A stretch of DNA of 64,000 nt from Burkholderia contaminans (GTDB lineage Bacteria > Pseudomonadota > Gammaproteobacteria > Burkholderiales > Burkholderiaceae), in NCBI RefSeq assembly GCF_029633825.1, contig NZ_CP090642.1, positions 744,001 through 808,000 on the forward strand, written 5' to 3'. Positions within the stretch are counted from its first letter, which is position 1; every line of letters starts with the position of its first letter. Below are positions 1 through 6,996 of the stretch, one piece after another. Below the pieces are notes generated by a model, which had not been told where the DNA came from, ran no database searches, and was given only the letters and a program-made list of their open reading frames with translations. A program made the position numbers and the translations under genes.

Positions 1-1
1 C

Positions 2-394
2 GTATCGTGGCCGGCGATCGCGCGGCTCGTGCGCGGCGAATTCATCGGGCTCGCGCAACGGGAGTTCGTGCTCGCCGCACGGCTTGCGGGCGAGTCGCCC
101 GCCGCGCTCGTGCGGCGCCAGATCCTGCCGCACGTCTGGCCGCCGCTGGCGGTGCTGGCCGCGCTGATGGTCGCAACCGCGATCCTCACCGAATCAGCGC
201 TGTCGTTCCTCGGGCTCGGCGATCCGTCGCAGATGAGCTGGGGCTTCATGATCGGCGCGGCGCGCAATGTGGTGCGCGACGCGTGGTGGCTGAGCATCTG
301 GCCGGGGCTCGCGATCGTCGCGACCGCGCTCGCGGTCAACCGGGTCGGCGAAGGGTTGCGCCACGCGTCGGCGCTTGCGGAGCACGGGCGATGA
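2..394 (+). CDS. ABC transporter permease, DppC-like, C-terminal part (gene starts outside window)
   Basis: This is the inner-membrane permease of a dipeptide/oligopeptide/nickel-type ABC importer, reading in from the window edge. The visible part starts in the EAA-type loop that contacts the ATPase (WPAIARLVRGEFIGLAQREFV) and continues through the last membrane segments (AVLAALMVATAILTESALSFLGLG), the usual DppC/OppC C-terminus. Its stop overlaps the start of the next gene (ATGA at 391-394), so the two are translationally coupled. Substrate cannot be read from the sequence. The sulfur-related genes downstream suggest a peptide or glutathione-type conjugate, which is inference. Confidence 0.85.
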   Translation, partial: VSWPAIARLVRGEFIGLAQREFVLAARLAGESPAALVRRQILPHVWPPLAVLAALMVATAILTESALSFLGLGDPSQMSWGFMIGAARNVVRDAWWLSIWPGLAIVATALAVNRVGEGLRHASALAEHGR

Positions 395-2088
395 GCGGCG
401 CGCCGCTGTTGTCGATCGAGCGGCTCACGCTCGCGTTGCCGGCCGGCGCGGAACGCCGCGACGCGGTGCGCGACGTGTCGCTGACGCTCGCGCCCGGCGA
501 GGTGCTGTGCGTGGTCGGCGCGTCCGGCTCGGGCAAGTCGCTGCTCGCGGCTGCGATCGCCGGCCTGCTGCCGCGCGGCGTGCGGCATGCTGCCGGGCGG
601 ATCGCGCTGCGCGGACGGGACCTCGCGCAGTGCAGCGACGCCGAATGGCGCGCGATTCGCGGCCGCGACGTGTCGATGATCTTCCAGGAACCGCTCGCCG
701 CGCTGAATCCGCTGATGACGGTCGGTGCGCAGGTCGATGAAGTGTTGCGCATCCACCGTGTGCTGGGCGGTCGCGGCGACGGTGCGGCGCGCGCCGCGCG
801 CGTGACGGCGCTGTTGCGCGACGTCGGCCTGCCGGAGCCCGAGCGGCTGCGGCATGCGTATCCCGATGCGCTGTCGGGCGGCCAGCGCCAGCGCGTGCTG
901 ATCGCGATGGCGCTCGCGCTCGAACCGGCGCTGCTGATCGCGGACGAACCGACCACGGCGCTCGACGTCACCACGCAGGCGCGCATCCTGGCGTTGATCG
1001 AGCACGCGGCGCGCACGCGGCGAACCGGCGTGCTGCTGATCACGCACGACTTTGGCGTGGTCGCGCGTGTCGCCGATCGCGTCGTGGTGTTGCGCGACGG
1101 CGAACCTGTCGAGCGTGGCCGCGCGGCCGACGTGCTGCGTGCGCCGCGTCATCCCTACACGCGCGCGTTGCTCGATGCGGTGCCGCACGGCCGCGTCGAG
1201 CCGCGCATCGTCATTCGCAGCGGCGTGCCGCTGCTGGACGTGCACGGCCTGCACAAGCGTTATGCGTCGCGTCGTGCGTTGCCGTTCCTGCCGGTGCGCG
1301 GCCGGAGCGGCGTCGATGCGCTGATGGACGTCGGTTTCACGCTGCATGCCGGCGAGACGCTCGGCATCGTCGGCGAATCGGGTTCGGGGAAGTCGACGCT
1401 CGCGCGTGCGCTGGTGCGGCTCGCGCGGGTGGATGCGGGCCGGATCGTCCTGCGCGGCGAGCACGATCTCGTGCGCCTGGCCGACTCTGCGTTGAGACCG
1501 CTGCGTCGGGACGTCCAGATGGTGTTCCAGGATCCGTACGCATCGCTGAACACGCGCCAGACGATCGCGCAGATCGTCGCGACCGGCCCGCTCGCGCACG
1601 GTGTCGGCCGCCGCGACGCGTATCGGCGGGCGGCCGAGCTGCTCGCGCAGGTCGGCTTGCCGCCGGATGCACTCGACCGGTATCCGCACGAATTCTCCGG
1701 CGGGCAGCGACAACGGATCAGCCTCGCCCGCGCGCTGGCGCTCGACCCGTCGATTCTCGTCGCCGACGAAATGGTCTCGGGGCTCGACGTGTCGGTGCAG
1801 GCGCAGGTGCTCGATCTGCTCGCGTCGGTGCAGCGACGCCGCGCGATGGCGATCGTGTTCGTCACGCACGACCTGCGCGTCGCCGCGCAGATCTGCGACC
1901 GGATCGCGGTGATGCAGGCGGGGCGGATCGTCGAGCTGGGCGACACCGCCCAGGTGTTCGGCGCTGCGCGCCATCCGTACACGCGCGCGCTGCTCGACGC
2001 GATACCGGTATTGCCCGCGCGTGCGGCAGCGAGCGGCACCGCGGACGCAGCCGCGCGTGCTCATCGCATCAACGAGGAACAATCATGA
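391..2088 (+). CDS. Dipeptide-type ABC transporter, double ATP-binding protein (DppD-DppF fusion)
   Basis: About 565 residues with two complete ATPase cassettes in one chain. The first has Walker A GASGSGKS, signature LSGGQRQR and Walker B LLIADEPTTALD. The second has GESGSGKS, FSGGQRQR and ILVADEMVSGLD. Each ends with the HPYTRALLDA segment typical of DppD/DppF. The ATG at 391 is chosen because it gives an ATGA overlap with the permease stop and starts the first cassette cleanly; the frame is open further upstream only as a shadow of the permease. The stop overlaps the next start at 2085-2088. It energises the permease at the inner membrane. Family assignment is firm; substrate is unknown. 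Confidence 0.92.
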   Translation: MSGAPLLSIERLTLALPAGAERRDAVRDVSLTLAPGEVLCVVGASGSGKSLLAAAIAGLLPRGVRHAAGRIALRGRDLAQCSDAEWRAIRGRDVSMIFQEPLAALNPLMTVGAQVDEVLRIHRVLGGRGDGAARAARVTALLRDVGLPEPERLRHAYPDALSGGQRQRVLIAMALALEPALLIADEPTTALDVTTQARILALIEHAARTRRTGVLLITHDFGVVARVADRVVVLRDGEPVERGRAADVLRAPRHPYTRALLDAVPHGRVEPRIVIRSGVPLLDVHGLHKRYASRRALPFLPVRGRSGVDALMDVGFTLHAGETLGIVGESGSGKSTLARALVRLARVDAGRIVLRGEHDLVRLADSALRPLRRDVQMVFQDPYASLNTRQTIAQIVATGPLAHGVGRRDAYRRAAELLAQVGLPPDALDRYPHEFSGGQRQRISLARALALDPSILVADEMVSGLDVSVQAQVLDLLASVQRRRAMAIVFVTHDLRVAAQICDRIAVMQAGRIVELGDTAQVFGAARHPYTRALLDAIPVLPARAAASGTADAAARAHRINEEQS

Positions 2089-2969
2089 CCTCCGTTTCGA
2101 ACGTCGCGGCCGATGCTTCGGCCGTCGTGGCCGGCGTGCCGGTCGAGGTGCGTGCGGGCCGCACGCTGAGTGTCGCGCATCGCGCCGCGCCGCTCGGCTC
2201 GCCGCATGCGGGGACGGTGCTGTTCTTCGCGCACGGCGGCGGCGGCAACAAGAACCAGTGGCGCGCGCAGTGGCGCACGTTCGCCGATGCGGGCTACGAA
2301 CTCGTCGCATGGGATTTTCTCGGCCACGGCGACAGCCCGCGCCCACCCGTGCGAAGCGGCGCTTATCACGGCGACGAAACGCTGCTCGACTATCTCGCGC
2401 TGTTCGACCGATACAAGGGCGCGCACAACGTGCTCGTCGCGCATTCGCTCGGCACGGGCAGCACGCTCGCGTTGCTCGATCGGCTCGCGGCGCTCGGGCG
2501 GCTGCATGAAGCAAGCGGCGCGCTGCTGCTCGGCACGCAGCTCGCGCGCCCGGTGACCCGGCCACCGGCATTGCCGGGCTGGCTGCTCGAATGGATCAAG
2601 CCGGTGTTCGCACGGCGGTTTCGGCGGCTCGCATGGCATCCGCAAGCCGATCCGGCGCTGGTCGCGTACGAGTCGCGCGTGGCGCGCCGCAACCGGATGA
2701 CGACGTTCCAGGCCGTGCTGCGCGACGCGCCGTGGCCGGACGCGGCGCGGCTGGCCGTGCTCGACTTGCCGGTCGCCGTGCTGGCCGGCGATGCCGATGG
2801 GCTGACGCCGCCGGCCGGCGGGCGTGCGCTGGCCGATGCGCTGCCGAATGCGACGTTCGACGTGCTGGCTGCCTGCGGGCATCAGTTGATGCTCGAGCGG
2901 CCCGATCAGGTCGGCGCCGCATTGCGTGCGCTGCTCGAGCGCGCCGTTCAGCCGGCGCCGTCGGCGTGA
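2085..2969 (+). CDS. Alpha/beta-hydrolase fold protein
   Basis: 294 residues. An oxyanion loop (FFAHGGGGNKNQW, about 47-59) and a nucleophile elbow AHSLGTGS put the catalytic serine near residue 121. The acid is probably in AGDADGLTP and the histidine in the CGHQLMLERP segment near the C-terminus, so the triad looks complete. No signal peptide, so it should be cytoplasmic. It is coupled to the ABC ATPase by an ATGA overlap, so it probably processes what the transporter brings in (ester, thioester or amide bond). In the B. subtilis S-alkyl-cysteine pathway a hydrolase removes the N-acetyl group, but that enzyme is of another fold; a similar role here is only a guess. Confidence 0.85.
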   Translation: MTSVSNVAADASAVVAGVPVEVRAGRTLSVAHRAAPLGSPHAGTVLFFAHGGGGNKNQWRAQWRTFADAGYELVAWDFLGHGDSPRPPVRSGAYHGDETLLDYLALFDRYKGAHNVLVAHSLGTGSTLALLDRLAALGRLHEASGALLLGTQLARPVTRPPALPGWLLEWIKPVFARRFRRLAWHPQADPALVAYESRVARRNRMTTFQAVLRDAPWPDAARLAVLDLPVAVLAGDADGLTPPAGGRALADALPNATFDVLAACGHQLMLERPDQVGAALRALLERAVQPAPSA

Positions 2970-3047
2970 GCGTCGATGTATGCGTCGGCCGATGGATCAT
3001 GTCAAACCGGCCAGGGGTTCGAATAACGGTGGAAGAGGAGGCGTTTG

Positions 3048-3593
3048 ATGTCTGAAGTCGAAGTTTCGTTGGATCGGCAGGACCGGCTCGTCTATGTGTC
3101 GGCCCGGGACCCGCTCGCGCAGCCGCTGTTCGACGAGCTCGCGTACGAGTACAGCAGCCGTTACGCGGCTTATATCCCCGAGGAGGAACTCGCCAGGGAG
3201 CTCGTGCGCTATCCGGTCGAAGCTTTCGCGCCGCCTCATGGCGCGTTCCTGCTGCTGTTGCGTGAGGGCCGGGCGATCGCGGGCGGTGCGTTCATGCGTC
3301 ATCACACGCCGGCCACCGCGGAGTTCAAGCGCATCTGGGTCAGTCGCGCGCATCGGCGTCAGGGGTTGGCGCGGCGCGTACTGGCCGAGCTGGAAGCGCA
3401 GGCTGGCCGGCAAGGCTACACGCGCGTGCATCTGGGAACCGGGCCGCGGCAACCCGAAGCGGTCGGCCTTTACCGGTCCTCCGGCTATACGCTGCTGTCG
3501 TCGCACGATTTCGGCGAGGATGCGCCGCCCGGCGTGTTGTTCGAGAAATATCTGCTGCCGGTTCAGCCGGTGCATACCGGCCACGTGGAATGA
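3048..3593 (+). CDS. GNAT family N-acetyltransferase (copy 1)
   Basis: 181 residues. The acetyl-CoA site motif A is visible as FKRIWVSRAHRRQGLARRVLAELE, followed by the GLYRSSGY segment. The start is the ATG at 3048, preceded by GAAGAGGAGG; an in-frame TTG lies just upstream and is less likely. A paralogue lies at 5349-5906 (shared DPLAxPxFDEL, EYSxRY and AFAPPxGAF-like blocks). In B. subtilis the S-alkyl-cysteine operon starts with a GNAT enzyme (SnaA) that N-acetylates the amino acid before C-S cleavage. The same role is proposed here from context, because the rest of the operon matches; the sequence alone does not show the substrate. Confidence 0.88.
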   Translation: MSEVEVSLDRQDRLVYVSARDPLAQPLFDELAYEYSSRYAAYIPEEELARELVRYPVEAFAPPHGAFLLLLREGRAIAGGAFMRHHTPATAEFKRIWVSRAHRRQGLARRVLAELEAQAGRQGYTRVHLGTGPRQPEAVGLYRSSGYTLLSSHDFGEDAPPGVLFEKYLLPVQPVHTGHVE

Positions 3594-3597
3594 GTCG

Positions 3598-5130
3598 ATG
3601 ACGCCGGACGAGCCGCACGCTTGCGTGCACACCGAGCTTGCAGATGCCGTTGCCCGCGCGCGACCGTCCGGCCGGTTCGGCTGGCTCGTGCGACGGCTCG
3701 ATGCGCGCGGTGCTTCGCACGACACCCGTGCCGACATCGTGCTGGGCATCTGCGTCGCGATGGGCTTCACCACGCTTCTCGATCAGGCGATCTTCACGCT
3801 TGCGGTGCCGGCGCTCAGGAGCGGACTGCGCGCGTCGACAGCGGAAATACAGCTGATCACGTCGGTTTATTCCATCGCGTTCGGTATCGCGCTCGTCCCT
3901 GCCGGCCGGCTGGGCGACGTGATCGGGCGCCGCCTGCTGTTTCTGGTCGGGCTCGCGATGTTTACCGGTTTCAGCGTACTGGGCGGATTGGCGGACGATG
4001 CGCGAACGGTGATCGCCGCACGCGTGCTGCAAGGGCTCGGCGCGGGGATGATCAATACGCAGATATTCGGCCTGATCCAGGACTTGTTCACCGGCACGGC
4101 GCAAGCCAGGGCGCTCGGGCGATACGCGATGGCCGGCGGCTTGTCTGCGCTCGTCGGCCCGCTTCTCGGTGGGCTGGTTCTTGCATCGGTTCCGACGGAC
4201 ATCGGCTGGCGGCTGCTGTTCCTCGTCAATGCCCCGTTCGGCGTTGCCGTCTTCTGCGTGGCGCTTCGGTATTTGCCGCGCCACCGGCCGTCGGCTCGCC
4301 GGTTTTCGATCGACCTGATCGGGTTGATTCTTTTGTCCGCGATCACGCTCGCGCTCATGCTCGCCACGTTGGTCGGAAGTGCCGCGATGCCGTCGCGGCG
4401 CGTGTGCCTCGCGGTCGCGTTGGCCGGGCTGCCGTTGTTTCTCGCGTGGGAAGCCGCGTATCAGCGTCGCGGCGGCACACCGATCCTGTCGCGCAGTCTG
4501 GTCGGCTCGCGCGGCTATGTGCTCGGTACGATCGTCGCGATGTGCCAGTTCGCAGCGGGCGTCACGCTCGGGATGGTCAGTGCGTTGTTCTTTCTCGACG
4601 GCTTGCATGTCGACCCGCTGCTCTATGCGGCGCTGTCGATTCCTGCCGCGCTGGCATCGACCGCATCGGCGATGTGGAGCTGGCGTTTCGTCCGGCGTTT
4701 CGGCCGCGGCGGAACCGTGTTCGCGATCGCGTGTCATGCGCTTGCCGTGGCCGCGCAAGGTTGCGCGGCCGAATTCTTCGAGATTCGCTGGATCGTACTC
4801 ACGTATCCCGCGATCGCGTTGCTGCAGGGCGTCGCCGGCGGCCTGATTCATGCGCCGAATCAGGCGATGACGCTCGCGCAGATCGGCCAGGATGAGGGGC
4901 GTGGGCTGGCTGCAGGGTTTCTGCAGTTATCGCAGCGGCTTGCGTGCTCGATCGGCATGTCGTGGGGAACGGGGGTGTTCCTGGTGCAGGCATCGTCTTC
5001 CGCCGGTTTGACGGCATACCGAGATGCATTCGTCGAAGTGCTGATGCCGATCTTGCTGTTGGTCGCCGGTGCGTTCGTGGCGGCATGCACGGACTGGGCA
5101 AGCAGGCGAGCACAGTGCCCGACGACGTGA
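3598..5130 (+). CDS. MFS transporter, DHA2 (EmrB/QacA-like) family
   Basis: About 510 residues with roughly 14 hydrophobic segments, the size and number of the DHA2 drug:proton antiporters. The loop after the second segment has the MFS motif GRLGDVIGRR, and the fifth segment has the antiporter-type AxGGLSALVGPLLGGL stretch. The ATG at 3598 follows the GNAT stop (3593) by four bases. It should sit in the inner membrane and may export a product or toxic by-product of the sulfur-compound pathway. Import is less usual for this family. About 150 bases without a gene follow, so this is probably the end of the first operon. Confidence 0.88.
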   Translation: MTPDEPHACVHTELADAVARARPSGRFGWLVRRLDARGASHDTRADIVLGICVAMGFTTLLDQAIFTLAVPALRSGLRASTAEIQLITSVYSIAFGIALVPAGRLGDVIGRRLLFLVGLAMFTGFSVLGGLADDARTVIAARVLQGLGAGMINTQIFGLIQDLFTGTAQARALGRYAMAGGLSALVGPLLGGLVLASVPTDIGWRLLFLVNAPFGVAVFCVALRYLPRHRPSARRFSIDLIGLILLSAITLALMLATLVGSAAMPSRRVCLAVALAGLPLFLAWEAAYQRRGGTPILSRSLVGSRGYVLGTIVAMCQFAAGVTLGMVSALFFLDGLHVDPLLYAALSIPAALASTASAMWSWRFVRRFGRGGTVFAIACHALAVAAQGCAAEFFEIRWIVLTYPAIALLQGVAGGLIHAPNQAMTLAQIGQDEGRGLAAGFLQLSQRLACSIGMSWGTGVFLVQASSSAGLTAYRDAFVEVLMPILLLVAGAFVAACTDWASRRAQCPTT

Positions 5131-5144
5131 CCGGCAGACGATCC

Positions 5145-5236
5145 ATGCTTTTGTTGCATTCCGACCTTTACGATATGTCATCCTGATTATGTGTATCTGT
5201 GTGCATAACGATTTCAAAAATGCTTGGTTTGCGCAT
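5145..5236. promoter_or_regulatory. Promoter region with two LysR-type dyads
   Basis: The 153-base gap before the second operon is AT-rich. It holds ATGC-N7-GCAT at 5145-5159, whose core fits the LysR-family T-N11-A pattern, and a looser copy ATGC-N9-GCAT at 5220-5236. CysB-type LysR proteins control sulfur-starvation genes in proteobacteria, so a CysB-like regulator is a reasonable candidate. No -10/-35 pair is clear enough to call. Confidence 0.35.
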
Positions 5237-5283
5237 GAATGGTTAACGCGCACTATTGGGCCTCGCGACACAGGAAGTTAACC

Positions 5284-5352
5284 GTGTCGAACAAATCGAT
5301 CCAATCCGGCAAATCAGAGGCAGATGACTCGAAGCATCTGGCGTATCCGTGA
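5284..5352 (+). CDS. Short upstream ORF (22 codons), coupled to GNAT copy 2
   Basis: A GTG start at 5284 sits five bases after a good ribosome site (AGGAAG, 5271-5276 region) and reads 22 codons ending in HLAYP. Its TGA overlaps the GTG start of the acetyltransferase (GTGA, 5349-5352). The peptide has no features I recognise. It could be a leader for translational coupling, or the two frames could once have been one gene joined by a -1 shift. No other ribosome site is visible for the downstream gene. Confidence 0.4.
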   Translation: MSNKSIQSGKSEADDSKHLAYP

Positions 5353-5906
5353 CAGACGAAGTAATCGACACCTCCCCGCTTGACCCGCTCGCGCTGCCCA
5401 TGTTCGACGAGTTGTCGGTCGAGTATTCCACGCGATATCAGGACTTTCGCTCGGTGCCCGCGGAAGTCGTGCGTGATGAACTCCTGGCATATCCGGCCGC
5501 ACTGTTTGCACCGCCCGACGGCGCCTTCGTGCTGATTCGCCGGGGTGACGAAGTCGTGGGGGGCGGCGCATTCCAGCGCTACGACGCAACGACCGCCGAG
5601 CTCAAGCGCATCTGGGCGCATTCCGGCGTGCGTCGCCAGGGCGTTGCGCGCCGCGTGGTGGCCGAACTGGAATCCCGTGCGTTGCGGCAAGGCTACCGGC
5701 GCGTCTATCTCACGACCGGATTTCGTCAACCGGAGGCCTCCGCGCTCTATGCCGGCACCGGCTATGTCCCGCTATACGATCCGGCGATCGCACCGGAAGT
5801 GCATTGGCGGCTGCCGTTCGCCAAGGATCTGCTCGAGCCTGGCCGTACCGATCGTTTGCAGGATTTGAAGCCGGACCGGCCGTTGGGTCGGCCGTTCGGC
5901 GCATGA
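5349..5906 (+). CDS. GNAT family N-acetyltransferase (copy 2)
   Basis: 185 residues, paralogous to the enzyme at 3048-3593. Motif A reads LKRIWAHSGVRRQGVARRVVAELE, followed by ALYAGTGY. The start is a GTG that overlaps the stop of a 22-codon upstream ORF. It opens the second operon, just before the binding protein, receptor and monooxygenases. As with copy 1, N-acetylation of an S-substituted cysteine is the role suggested by the operon; two copies may differ in substrate. The C-terminal tail after the GNAT core (about 35 residues, PGRTDRLQDLKPDRP) is not present in copy 1. Confidence 0.87.
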   Translation: MTDEVIDTSPLDPLALPMFDELSVEYSTRYQDFRSVPAEVVRDELLAYPAALFAPPDGAFVLIRRGDEVVGGGAFQRYDATTAELKRIWAHSGVRRQGVARRVVAELESRALRQGYRRVYLTTGFRQPEASALYAGTGYVPLYDPAIAPEVHWRLPFAKDLLEPGRTDRLQDLKPDRPLGRPFGA

Positions 5907-5909
5907 CGG

Positions 5910-6878
5910 ATGAATACTTCTACGGGATATCGAAACATGAATCGTCGTCGCGGAATCAGCCTGGCAGTGTCCGGTGCGCTTGCCCTCGTCGTCATGGGGG
6001 TGGCCGGCCTCGCACAGTCGGCGCCATCGTTGAATCTGAGCCCCGATCAGCAAGATCGCCCGCGCGGCACGCCGGACGCCGCGGCCATCAAGCTGATTCC
6101 GGAGAACTTCCGCTTCGTCGAGAAGGGCGTGCTGACGGTCGGGATCTCGGTGAGTGTTCCGCCGATCAGTGTGTATGCCACGGATGCGAAAACGATCGTC
6201 GGGGCCGATCCGGATCTCGCGCAACTGGTGGCGGACGAACTCGGCCTGAAGCTCAAGCTCGTGCCGCTCGCGTGGGCAGACTGGCCGCTCGCCGTCGCGT
6301 CGGGGAAAGTCGACGCGGTACTGTCGAACGTGACCGTGACCGAGGCGCGCAAGCAGAAGTTCGACTTCTCGACCTATCGACGCGACGTGCTCGGCTTCTA
6401 CGTCGAGCAGAACAGCGCGATCAAGCAGATTCGCGAGCCGAAGGATATCGCCGGACTGCGGGTCATCGGTGACTCGGGCACCAACCAGGAAAAAATCCTG
6501 TTGGCATGGGACAAGGAAAACGTCGCACACGGGCTGAAGCCGATTCACGTGCTGTATTACGAGGATCCCTCCGTGCGCACGCTGGCGCTGGCATCGGGAC
6601 GCGCCGACGCGATTTTCAGCGTCAATGCGGTGTTGGCTTACCAGGTGAGCCAGGGTGCGAAGATCAGGCAGGTCGGCGCGGTAAGCGGCGGGTGGCCGCG
6701 CACGGCAGAGCTCGCTGTCACGACTCGCAAGGACGGCGGGCTCGCGGCGCCCATTACCTATGCGATCAACGACCTCATTCAGAACGGCAAATATCGCCAG
6801 GTACTGAGCCGCTGGAATCTCGAAAGTGAGGCGATCACGAAAGCGTCGACGAATCCGCCGGGGCTTCCCGATCTCTGA
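5910..6878 (+). CDS. Periplasmic amino-acid-binding protein, ABC importer (SBP_bac_3 family)
   Basis: 322 residues with an N-terminal signal sequence (RRRGISLAVSGALALVVMGVAGLAQSA). The mature part has the type-3 solute-binding layout: VLTVGISVSVPPIS at the start of lobe 1, GADPDLAQLVADELGLKLKLVPLAWADWPLAVASGKVDAVLSNVTVTEARKQKFDFS-type core (the stretch contains the family signature GKVDAVLSNVTVT), then the KDIAGLRVIGDSGT hinge. It lies three bases after the GNAT stop. A second in-frame ATG at 5937 is an alternative start. It most likely feeds the fused permease-ATPase at 11993-13804. TcyJ/TcyK-type cystine or S-substituted cysteine binding is the best guess. Confidence 0.9.
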   Translation: MNTSTGYRNMNRRRGISLAVSGALALVVMGVAGLAQSAPSLNLSPDQQDRPRGTPDAAAIKLIPENFRFVEKGVLTVGISVSVPPISVYATDAKTIVGADPDLAQLVADELGLKLKLVPLAWADWPLAVASGKVDAVLSNVTVTEARKQKFDFSTYRRDVLGFYVEQNSAIKQIREPKDIAGLRVIGDSGTNQEKILLAWDKENVAHGLKPIHVLYYEDPSVRTLALASGRADAIFSVNAVLAYQVSQGAKIRQVGAVSGGWPRTAELAVTTRKDGGLAAPITYAINDLIQNGKYRQVLSRWNLESEAITKASTNPPGLPDL

Positions 6879-6996
6879 TTCGGTCTTGAGCGGATGAAGA
6901 AGGACCGCCGCTGAGAATGGCGTTTTATAAATCATATGTACTACTACTGAAAGGCAGCTTGCAACGTGCCTTCAATCGACAAGGGGCAGAGAAATC

